Shown here in pieces: positions 44,597-51,764 of a stretch of DNA of 64,000 nucleotides. The stretch is from positions 124,001-188,000 of the forward strand of contig NZ_JAQMHX010000008.1 of NCBI RefSeq assembly GCF_028331445.1, given 5' to 3'. Numbering within the stretch: the stretch's first letter is position 1; the number at the start of each line of letters is the position of its first letter. The notes below the pieces were generated by a model. It was not told the DNA's origin and ran no database searches. It worked only from the letters and a program-made list of their open reading frames with translations. Source of the stretch: Candidatus Phyllobacterium onerii. GTDB taxonomy: Bacteria; Pseudomonadota; Alphaproteobacteria; Rhizobiales; Rhizobiaceae. Both the position numbers and the translations under genes were made by a program.

Positions 44597-44906
44597 CGGT
44601 AAGCCTGCTTCAGTATTTTGCCGGAATGGGCGCGAGAAAAGCCTTCAGGCAACAAAGATGCGTCGAGGCCGAATTTCTTGCAACGATGTTACTGTAACAT
44701 CGTTGCTGCAGGCGCTATTTTGGACCAGCATCGCCAAGGGCACGGGGTTGCCTCCCTTCCCCTTGCCCCGCCCGGGCGGGACCGGCGATTGACGAATTCG
44801 CTCTCCCTTGCACCCACCGCGAAGTCGGGCAGTTACGGACGCGCTCGGGCCCCCATATAGTCGACGGAACTGTGAACTTTCGCTGCCGGAACAGGAGTTT
44901 GCGATA
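44597..44906. other. Intergenic region, 310 bp, with two palindromes
   Basis: Divergent control region between the small exported protein (minus) and the lytic transglycosylase (plus). It holds the 27-bp palindrome at 44680-44706 and a GC palindrome CCCGCCCGGGCGGG at 44767-44780. No gene seen. Confidence 0.5.
44680..44706. promoter_or_regulatory. Perfect 27-bp palindrome
   Basis: The arms GCAACGATGTTAC and GTAACATCGTTGC are exact reverse complements around a single central T. The core GTTACTGTAAC resembles the GTTAC repeats at 41853 and 49608, and TTACAGTAAC at 41960. It lies in a divergent promoter region, so a dimeric regulator's operator is likelier than a terminator. Confidence 0.6.
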
Positions 44907-46355
44907 ATGCCCAAGTTGTCTCTTGTTCGTGCACTTTTCCGGCTGGTGGCGCTGGTCTCCTGTATTCTGGCAGTGGAAGCTCACTCAGCAGAAAAAAGCC
45001 TGATTCACCAACATCTGCTCGACCTCGATGGCATGATGCAGCGGCGGATCGTGCGGGTTCTTGTCCCATACAGCAAGACGATCTACTTCATCGACAAGGG
45101 CAAGCAATATGGTACAGCCGTCGAGTTTGGCACGGCGCTGGAAACTGCGCTCAATATCGGCAGGAAAAAAGAGATAAACCGTGTCCATGTCGTTTTCATC
45201 CCGACAGCGCGCGACCGGCTGTTGCCTGCGCTGAATGAAGGGTTGGGCGATATCGTCATGGCCAATCTGACGATAACGCCTGAGCGCCTCAAACAGGTCG
45301 ATTTTACCATTCCCATCTATGACAAGGCCAGTGAGGTTCTCGTCGCCAGTCCTTCCTCCGATGAGGTTTTCCATCTCGACGATCTCTCTGGCAAGCAGAT
45401 CGCGGTGCGTGAGACGAGCAGCTATTACGAGCATCTTCTAAAGCTGAACCAGGACCTGAAGTCGCGCGGCAAGGACGAGATCAAGTTACAGATAATGGAC
45501 GAAAACCTTGAGGATGAGGATCTCCTCGAAATGGTAAACGCCGATCTGCTGCACTATACCATCGTCGACCAGTACAAGGCTGCGATCTGGTCGACGATTT
45601 TCACCGATATCAAGGTACGCGACGACATCGAGATTTCGAGCGACGGCCAGATCGCCTGGGCAATCCGCAAGAACAGCCCCCAGCTCAAGAAAGAGCTGGA
45701 CGTTTTTGTTGCCGCGCATCGCGTTGGCACTGCCTTTGGCAATATTCTGAGGAACACTTATTTCAAGAGCGACCGGATACTGCAGCGCGCCTATTCGGGC
45801 GACGACGTGGAAAAATTCAAACGGCTTGTCGAGATTTTTCGCAAGCACGGGAAAACCTATTCGTTCGACTATCTTATGCTGATGGCGCAAGGCTACCAGG
45901 AATCGAAGCTCGACCAGTCAAAACGCAGCCCGCGCGGCGCCGTGGGCATCATGCAACTTTTACCGGCGACGGCCCGGGACAAGGCGGTTGGTATCGATGG
46001 CATCGACAAGAATGAGGACCGTAACGTCGAGGCTGGGTCGAAATATTTGCGCTATTTGATGGATACATATCTCGACAATCCGGGAATGAATGAGCGCGAC
46101 AGACAATTACTGGCTTTCGCGGCTTATAATGCCGGCCCCGGAAACCTGAAGAAGTTCCAGGACAGGGCTGTGCAGCTCGGCCTTGACCCGGATATCTGGT
46201 TCGGCAATGTCGAAAATGCCGCCGCCGCTATCGTCGGTCGAGAGACGGTGCAATATGTGGGGAATATCTACAAATACTATGTCGCATATTCGATGCTGGT
46301 TGATCGGGTGCACGAAAATGCCAATGCCCTAAGCGTCGGAGCCAAGGGAGGCTAG
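44907..46355 (+). CDS. Membrane-bound lytic transglycosylase F-like protein
   Basis: A 482-residue periplasmic protein with a signal peptide (LSLVRALFRLVALVSCILAVEAHS). It has an N-terminal family 3 solute-binding domain (residues ~50-275; RIVRVLVPYSKTIYF, LGDIVMANLTITPERLKQVDFTIPIY) and a C-terminal SLT domain with catalytic Glu332 in QGYQESKLDQ, then RGAVGIMQLLPATA and FAAYNAGPGNLKKF. This is the MltF layout, cutting peptidoglycan between MurNAc and GlcNAc. ATG at 44907 follows AGGAG. No outer-membrane lipobox is seen, so it may be soluble. Confidence 0.88.
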   Translation: MPKLSLVRALFRLVALVSCILAVEAHSAEKSLIHQHLLDLDGMMQRRIVRVLVPYSKTIYFIDKGKQYGTAVEFGTALETALNIGRKKEINRVHVVFIPTARDRLLPALNEGLGDIVMANLTITPERLKQVDFTIPIYDKASEVLVASPSSDEVFHLDDLSGKQIAVRETSSYYEHLLKLNQDLKSRGKDEIKLQIMDENLEDEDLLEMVNADLLHYTIVDQYKAAIWSTIFTDIKVRDDIEISSDGQIAWAIRKNSPQLKKELDVFVAAHRVGTAFGNILRNTYFKSDRILQRAYSGDDVEKFKRLVEIFRKHGKTYSFDYLMLMAQGYQESKLDQSKRSPRGAVGIMQLLPATARDKAVGIDGIDKNEDRNVEAGSKYLRYLMDTYLDNPGMNERDRQLLAFAAYNAGPGNLKKFQDRAVQLGLDPDIWFGNVENAAAAIVGRETVQYVGNIYKYYVAYSMLVDRVHENANALSVGAKGG

Positions 46356-46359
46356 AGCT

Positions 46360-47541
46360 CTAAAGCAGCAACAGACGCTTCAGAATCGGAGCCAGCTCCT
46401 TCATCGGCAGCTGCGTCAGACCGATCGCCACGAATGGGAGCAGGGCAGCGGCGGAGACGGGCACAAGCGTCGATCGCGTCACCAGCATCGGTGAGAGCTT
46501 TTTCGCCGCATCGTAGAGCTTGCCTGGATCGGGTATTTCATCGCCTTTGATGGTTTTTTCGCCACCGCCGACAACGTTCTTGCCAAGCGTGTTACGCTCG
46601 GATTGCCGTTGATAGTCGGTTGCCCGTGCGGATGCTGCGAGTAACGTTTGTCGCTTGAGCTTTCCGAGCACACGGGCAAAGCCGATCAGCGGTACGCCGA
46701 AATAGGCTAATATAACGGCGAGCCAAAGACCCATGACAGAGCCAAATGCGGTTGCTGTAACTGTTCCGTGCAAGACTTGGTGCGTCAAAGTGCCGGCGAC
46801 GACGCTACTTACCGCGATGGTGAACAGAATATAGCCGTTGGGATAGCGGCCGACGAAACTCAGACCGGCGTGACCGTCAGGATGCGTTGCCACAAGCCTT
46901 GTCCCGAGCCTTGAAAAATCACGCAGCAATAGCGCCCACACGATGTGCCGCAATACCGCACGCAAGAGTAGAAACCAGAAAAGCGTGTTGCTGATGACGA
47001 TGGACCACCAAGCCGCAAGACTGAGGGATCGTCCCTCATCGTTGATTGTCATGGCCCAGGACGAGGATGCTTGTTCCTGCATGTTCGATATCAGGAATAT
47101 CGATGCAAGGATGGCAAGCGTCAAACAGATAATTTCTCCCAGTCGTGCGTCGAGACGCTCACTTGCTTTGCGAATTGCCGCCTTGGCGTACACAAGTGAC
47201 TTCTCGTCAAGGAGGTGGCCTGTAAAGAAGTATCTCACCGCGTCACTCAGGTGGTTCTCTATCTGTGTTTCGGCAAAAATGAACAGCCCGATCGCCAGAA
47301 AGAAACGTGCGAAGGTGCCGGGATCGAGTAAATATGGACGCGCTTCCAGCATCCCGAAAGCCGTGCCCGCGACGAGGGTCAACAGAAGTGGTATACCCCA
47401 CGCAATCGCCATGAATATCAACGCGCGCGGCAGGGGCTTGAGATCGATTCCGTCAAGCAGATGTGTTTTCAGCTGCAAGTTGTAAAACGGCCCTCCGCGA
47501 AACACGAGGAAGGCCGGATCGTTGTCCTGGTCGAGCGCCAT
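46360..47541 (-). CDS. Polytopic membrane protein of unknown function
   Basis: A 393-residue protein with about six or seven membrane helices: near residues 42-65 (MAIAWGIPLLLTLVAGTAFG), 85-97, 135-150 (LTLAILASIFLI), 180-200 (WSIVISNTLFWFLLL), 235-255, 270-290 and a C-terminal one. The soluble stretch after residue 300 is polar. I recognise no family. It lies 7 bp downstream of the lipoprotein hydrolase gene and is last in the unit headed by the response regulator. That suggests an envelope role, but nothing specific. Confidence 0.7.
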   Translation of the reverse strand: MALDQDNDPAFLVFRGGPFYNLQLKTHLLDGIDLKPLPRALIFMAIAWGIPLLLTLVAGTAFGMLEARPYLLDPGTFARFFLAIGLFIFAETQIENHLSDAVRYFFTGHLLDEKSLVYAKAAIRKASERLDARLGEIICLTLAILASIFLISNMQEQASSSWAMTINDEGRSLSLAAWWSIVISNTLFWFLLLRAVLRHIVWALLLRDFSRLGTRLVATHPDGHAGLSFVGRYPNGYILFTIAVSSVVAGTLTHQVLHGTVTATAFGSVMGLWLAVILAYFGVPLIGFARVLGKLKRQTLLAASARATDYQRQSERNTLGKNVVGGGEKTIKGDEIPDPGKLYDAAKKLSPMLVTRSTLVPVSAAALLPFVAIGLTQLPMKELAPILKRLLLL

Positions 47542-47548
47542 TGTCCGC

Positions 47549-48832
47549 CTAGTAGCTAAGCTCGGGCGTGGGCGACTTGCTGTGCAAAGTCTCGTTCAAC
47601 CTGTCGGATTTAGGACGTCTGTATTCGATCTTGTTGCCCTCGAGCACGGTGAGCGGGGCGGTGACGGTCGTGGCGGCGACTTTGCCCACGGTGCCGACGC
47701 TTCCCGCCACAACCGCCGTCACGCCGTCAGCGAAGGAAACGTCTGAATCGGTAAGCGTCTGTCCCGTCACGAGCCGCTGTCCGATGAGCTGGACGATCTC
47801 CGGGCTCTCGGCGAATTTGCCGTGGCGCAGTCCGTCATCGGTTTTGACCTGGGTCAGATCCACGACGGTTATTCCGGCCGCTTCCAGCTTGGTCTTGTAA
47901 GGCTCCGCCGCCGGATTGATCGCACCAAGGCGATCGACGTCGCCCGAGATCAACCGCGACACCTTCAAGGCCCTGTCGTCCTGCGACACGAAGATGGTGA
48001 TTTTCGGCTTGTCCTTGCCAAGTTCGTTCCATTGCCTTGCGAAGACATCGACATCGATATCGGGTGAGGCAAGGATCACATTCTTTATCTTGGGCTGCAC
48101 CCGGCCATCGCGTATCGCCATCTGCCGCAGCGATTCCATGGCGAGCCATGTTCCCATCGAGTGGGCCATGACCGTGATTTCCTTGACGTCCTTGTCCTTG
48201 GCAAGCGTTTGCAGTCCCTGTTCAAGCGCAGTACGCGAGAAGTTGGTGCTCTCCTTGTCGTAATTATAATCGAATACGCGTGCTCTCGAAGGCCAGGTGA
48301 ACAGGATTGGCGTTACCTGCGCCTTGGAATCGTGGATGATCTGGGCGAAGCGGAAAACCGAATCTTCGTAGCGGTTGTTGAAACCATGGACGAAGACCAT
48401 CGCATGCCCATTAACGACATGCTGGCGGAACCAGGCGCGTCCCTCTTCGGGGGAATGCAGTTGCTGCACTTTTGTCACGGCAAAGTCCGTTTCCGGATTC
48501 GGCGGTACCTTTTTCGGCCACTGGACTGTTCCCGCTTTGCGCTTGGCATCGGAAGGGATAGATACGGTGATATCCGTCAAATAAGGCGTCGGGCTGCGCT
48601 CCCCTGTAAACAACGTCGCCGGATCGTGCGAGGGGACGCGGCTGGTAACGACGAGCATGTCGACCGTTGAACCACCCGTTGCACCCGTCACGGCCACCGG
48701 AGCCATTACGCCTTTGGCATGCCCGGCGCAACCGGCCAATGCGAGCGTGAGCAAGAGCCCAAGCACCGGCAGTGCGGCCCGGGGACTGCGGGATGGCCGC
48801 GGCAGCTGAGCTGCTTCGGAGGTATGGTTCAT
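47549..48832 (-). CDS. Lipoprotein alpha/beta hydrolase, DUF900 family
   Basis: A 427-residue predicted lipoprotein (lipobox LALAGC, Cys35) with a DUF900 esterase/lipase-like fold. It has the strand VNGHAMVFVHGFNNRYEDSVFR, and the nucleophile elbow VMAHSMGTWLAMESL (HSMG, a GxSxG variant with Ala-His before Ser). The start ending at 48832 gives a normal lipoprotein signal. An ATG at 48904, 2 nt after the response-regulator stop, is a serious alternative given likely coupling. Substrate unknown; a tail after residue ~330 is rich in Val/Thr. Confidence 0.78.
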   Translation of the reverse strand: MNHTSEAAQLPRPSRSPRAALPVLGLLLTLALAGCAGHAKGVMAPVAVTGATGGSTVDMLVVTSRVPSHDPATLFTGERSPTPYLTDITVSIPSDAKRKAGTVQWPKKVPPNPETDFAVTKVQQLHSPEEGRAWFRQHVVNGHAMVFVHGFNNRYEDSVFRFAQIIHDSKAQVTPILFTWPSRARVFDYNYDKESTNFSRTALEQGLQTLAKDKDVKEITVMAHSMGTWLAMESLRQMAIRDGRVQPKIKNVILASPDIDVDVFARQWNELGKDKPKITIFVSQDDRALKVSRLISGDVDRLGAINPAAEPYKTKLEAAGITVVDLTQVKTDDGLRHGKFAESPEIVQLIGQRLVTGQTLTDSDVSFADGVTAVVAGSVGTVGKVAATTVTAPLTVLEGNKIEYRRPKSDRLNETLHSKSPTPELSY

Positions 48833-48906
48833 GTCGATGCTTTCACTCGAGGAAATTGCGGCGGGTGAGTCATGGTAGTGCTTGGCCATTTTGCGCGAAA
48901 CCATCG

Positions 48907-49539
48907 TCAAGCCTCGATCAACCGGTTTCTTATGGCATATCGAACAAGGGCCGCGGTGGATTTGGCATCCAGTTTCCGCATTGCAGCCGCACGGTGGCTT
49001 TCGACGGTCTTCTCGCTGAGGCCAAGCACCGCAGCCGTCTCCTTGTTGCTATGGCCCTCGGCAATCAGTTTGACCACTGCCGTTTCGCGAGAGGTGAGAA
49101 TACTCGACGTAGCATCGGATTTAGCGAGATAGGATGACACGAGCATGTCAGACACCGTCTTGGTAAAGAACGGCTGGCGGTGCTCCAATGCTTCCACTGC
49201 CTGGATGAGATATTGCGTGGCATCGGATTTCAGCAAATAGCCGCGTACGCCCGCTTCAAGAATGTTGCGCAGCAGAGCTTCATTGTCGTGCTGGGTAAAT
49301 ATCAGGACCTCGGTCTTCGGACTGTGCAGCCGGATTTGTCGCGCCGCTTCCACACCATTGATGAACGGCAAGGCGTAGTCGAGAATGACGATTTCCGGTT
49401 CGGTCAGTCGTGCCTGTCCGACAGCGTCCCGCCCGTCGGCTGCTTCGCCGACGATTTCCCAGCGATCCCGCTTCGACAGGATCGCTTTCACGCCTTGCCG
49501 GACGATCTCATGGTCATCCGCGATCAGAATCCTCGTCAT
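48907..49539 (-). CDS. NarL/FixJ-type response regulator
   Basis: A 210-residue regulator. Receiver domain with acidic pair Asp8-Asp9, phospho-acceptor Asp54 (IVILDYALPF), Thr in LIFTQHD and Lys in YLLKSD; C-terminal LuxR-type helix-turn-helix (SSILTSRETAVVKLIAEGHSNKETAAVLGLSEKTVESHRAAAMRKL). No kinase is adjacent; the HisKA_3 kinase at 35741 is the matching type. It heads the operon with the lipoprotein hydrolase and membrane protein and diverges from the osmolyte-binding-protein operon. The 13-bp motif at 49608-49620 lies between them. Confidence 0.9.
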   Translation of the reverse strand: MTRILIADDHEIVRQGVKAILSKRDRWEIVGEAADGRDAVGQARLTEPEIVILDYALPFINGVEAARQIRLHSPKTEVLIFTQHDNEALLRNILEAGVRGYLLKSDATQYLIQAVEALEHRQPFFTKTVSDMLVSSYLAKSDATSSILTSRETAVVKLIAEGHSNKETAAVLGLSEKTVESHRAAAMRKLDAKSTAALVRYAIRNRLIEA

Positions 49540-49577
49540 ACCACCCCACGCGTCCGAATGGACTCTTAAGTTCTACA

Positions 49578-49595
49578 CCGGAAACGCTTTTCCGG
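49578..49595. promoter_or_regulatory. Small inverted repeat in divergent promoter
   Basis: CCGGAAA (49578-49584) and TTTCCGG (49589-49595) with a CGCT loop, 39 bp ahead of the response-regulator start. It could be a leader hairpin or operator. Confidence 0.3.
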
Positions 49596-49607
49596 CAAAA
49601 ATTAACA

Positions 49608-49620
49608 GTTACGTACTTAC
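49608..49620. promoter_or_regulatory. GTTACGTACTTAC motif in divergent promoter
   Basis: Identical over 13 bp to the minus-strand reading of 41853-41865 and likewise followed by five bases and TGCA (49626-49629). It lies 55 bp ahead of the binding-protein start (49675) and 69 bp ahead of the response-regulator start (49539). A binding site of the neighbouring NarL-type regulator is a reasonable inference. Confidence 0.55.
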
Positions 49621-49674
49621 GATAATGCAGTCGATGCTTGCTAATGCCGATCATATCATGTGGGAGCGTGGCAG

Positions 49675-50646
49675 ATGAGGCAACGATTAACGAAGCTCGG
49701 TCAATTTGCGGGATTGGTCCTGTCAGTCTGGATCACGTTTCCCGCGACTTCAATTGCAGCCGATCTGGTTGTCGCCATGCCGAATTGGCCGTCGGGCCAG
49801 GTTACCGCAAACATCATCAAGACAACCCTCGAAGCGAATATGCATATGAGCGTCGACGTCGAGGAGATGGGGACGATGACCGCTTTCGCCGGGCTTGCTT
49901 CCGGGGAGGTCGATGTCCATCCGGAGGTCTGGCTGCCGAACCTCAATTCACTGGTGGAGAAATACGGCGATAAAGTCCAACTCGCGGATTTCGGCGTCCC
50001 CGCCTGGCAGGGCATTTGCACGACCAAGCAGACAGTCGATAAAACGGGCATCCATGCGGTCGCAGATCTTCTCGATCCGAAAAAGACCGCAGCTTTCGAC
50101 ACGGACGGCGATGGCCAGGGAGAGATGTGGATTGGCGCCGAGACGTGGTCATCCACAGTCATCGAACGTATTCGGGCCAACAGTTATGGTTATGCCAAGA
50201 CAATGCGGCTTCTCGAAATGCCGGAGGAAATGGGCATGGCGGCGGTCGATGCGGCCGAGGCGACAGACAAGCCGATCATATTTGCGTGCTATAGCCCCCA
50301 TGTCGTCTTCAAGCTGCATGACATCGTCAAGCTTGATGAGCCCGCCCACGATGCGTCCAAGTGGCATGTAATCCTGCCTGCGGACGATCCTGATTGGCTG
50401 GCCAAATCGAGTGCACCCGTTGCCTGGGATGCCGCACGCTTTCACATCGCCTACTCGAAGGCATTGGCTACGAAGAGTCCGCAAGTGACCAAGTTCCTTG
50501 AAAACATCGATTTCACGCCCGACGAAATCACCGAGATGAGCTATGCGGTCGAAGTCGACCGCCAGCCCCCAGCCGACTACGCCAAGGCATGGGTCGGAAA
50601 ACATGCGGACCGGGTGCAAAAATGGTTGAAGGGGACGGCGAAATGA
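49675..50646 (+). CDS. Glycine betaine/osmolyte-type ABC substrate-binding protein (OpuAC domain)
   Basis: A 323-residue periplasmic binding protein with a signal peptide (LTKLGQFAGLVLSVWITFPATSIAA). The OpuAC pattern is seen in VVAMPNWPSGQVTANIIKTTLE, GEVDVHPEVWLPN and CYSPHVVFKLHDIVKLDEP. The ATG at 49675 follows GGGAG. No permease or ATPase gene is beside it; instead an L,D-transpeptidase gene overlaps its stop by 4 nt. So it is either an orphan binding protein or a sensor-type receptor. Ligand (betaine, choline or related) not determinable. Confidence 0.85.
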   Translation: MRQRLTKLGQFAGLVLSVWITFPATSIAADLVVAMPNWPSGQVTANIIKTTLEANMHMSVDVEEMGTMTAFAGLASGEVDVHPEVWLPNLNSLVEKYGDKVQLADFGVPAWQGICTTKQTVDKTGIHAVADLLDPKKTAAFDTDGDGQGEMWIGAETWSSTVIERIRANSYGYAKTMRLLEMPEEMGMAAVDAAEATDKPIIFACYSPHVVFKLHDIVKLDEPAHDASKWHVILPADDPDWLAKSSAPVAWDAARFHIAYSKALATKSPQVTKFLENIDFTPDEITEMSYAVEVDRQPPADYAKAWVGKHADRVQKWLKGTAK

Positions 50647-51332
50647 AAAGAAGTTCCGCATCGTTTCTTGGTATGCAGTCAGCCATTTTTCTGGCTGTAG
50701 CAGGATTATTCATTGGTGGTATCGCGGCCGGACTGGCCCAGGTTCCAAAGACGCAGATCTACGATACGAAGACCCGGACCTGGATCGCCTATGACAGCAA
50801 GAAAGCCCGCAAATATTACGCGGCGAACGGTCAGGTGCCCGAGGCATTCCGCAAGCAGATGGTTCCGTTCCGGACCGCTGAAAAACCGGGAACCATCATC
50901 ATCGATGGCAACCAGCATTTCCTTTATCTCGTCAAAGGTGGTGGTCAGGCCGTTCGATATGGCATTGGCGTTGGCCGCGACGGTTTCGGATGGGCGGGTA
51001 TAGTGCGCGTCGGGCGTATAGCCGAATGGCCAACCTGGACGCCGCCCGCCGAGATGGTCGCGCGTGACCCGAATGCCGTGAAGTTCGCAGGGGGAATGCC
51101 CGGTGGTCCCGACAATCCACTCGGAGCACGTGCGCTTTATCTCTATGAGGGCGATCAGGACACGATCTATCGCATCCACGGCACGCCGGAGCCCTGGTCT
51201 ATCGGGCTCAATGTGTCGTCGGGCTGCATCAGAATGAACAATGAAGACATTGTCGATCTGGCTTCACAGATCCAGGTCGGAGCGAAAGTGATCGTGCTCA
51301 TGCAGGGCGCGTCACTCTACAAAGGTGTTTGA
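50643..51332 (+). CDS. L,D-transpeptidase (YkuD domain)
   Basis: A 229-residue periplasmic enzyme that forms or edits 3-3 peptidoglycan crosslinks or anchors proteins to the wall. It has a signal-anchor (MQSAIFLAVAGLFIGGIAAGLA), the ErfK/YbiS/YhnG-type N-part (GTIIIDGNQHFLYLVKGGGQAVRYGIGVGR), and the YkuD active site with His179 (IHGTPEP) and Cys195 (SSGCIRM). ATG at 50643 overlaps the upstream stop. RBS GAAGGGG lies in the upstream coding end. Confidence 0.92.
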   Translation: MKRSSASFLGMQSAIFLAVAGLFIGGIAAGLAQVPKTQIYDTKTRTWIAYDSKKARKYYAANGQVPEAFRKQMVPFRTAEKPGTIIIDGNQHFLYLVKGGGQAVRYGIGVGRDGFGWAGIVRVGRIAEWPTWTPPAEMVARDPNAVKFAGGMPGGPDNPLGARALYLYEGDQDTIYRIHGTPEPWSIGLNVSSGCIRMNNEDIVDLASQIQVGAKVIVLMQGASLYKGV

Positions 51333-51355
51333 GTAGCAAAGTCAGGGGGAAAACG

Positions 51356-51688
51356 ATGCTTTGCAGATCAGGTCGAGGACATTTGAAAAATATCAACTTC
51401 ATTATGGTCGCGAGTGGTATATTTGCGCTGGCAGGATGTGTGTCGGACAACAGCCCCACACCCGAAAACATGGCAAGAAACACGGCGCAGACGGCACCAG
51501 CCGATTTGCAATTGGCCTGCGCCAGCGCTTCGGCGACAAAGTTTGGCGGCGACAGCGCGACGGTCCTTCCCGTGAGTTCGGCGGCGGTGGATGGCGGTAG
51601 ATATCAGATCATCCTCGACTCCAAAGGTCAGCGTTCGACTTGCCTGATCGATTCCACCGGAGCCGTCCTGTCTGTGGAAAAAGTTTGA
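51356..51688 (+). CDS. Small lipoprotein
   Basis: A 110-residue predicted lipoprotein; ATG at 51356 follows AGGGGGAAAACG. Lipobox ALAGC with Cys28. The mature part has a cysteine pair (LQLACAS and QRSTCLIDS) and a beta-rich look (ATVLPVSSAAVDGGRYQIILDSKGQ). I recognise no named family. 23 bp after the L,D-transpeptidase gene, likely same operon. Confidence 0.7.
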   Translation: MLCRSGRGHLKNINFIMVASGIFALAGCVSDNSPTPENMARNTAQTAPADLQLACASASATKFGGDSATVLPVSSAAVDGGRYQIILDSKGQRSTCLIDSTGAVLSVEKV

Positions 51689-51764
51689 TGCCCTAACGAA
51701 CCGACTGCAAGCAATTACCGGGGTGCTGCACGTCATCAGAACGTGGAATTTGAGGAGAGCCGCT

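Noticed and set aside
44767-44780. GC palindrome CCCGCCCGGGCGGG as a terminator
   Set aside because: No adjacent gene end and no T-run; probably a by-product of a GC-rich stretch.
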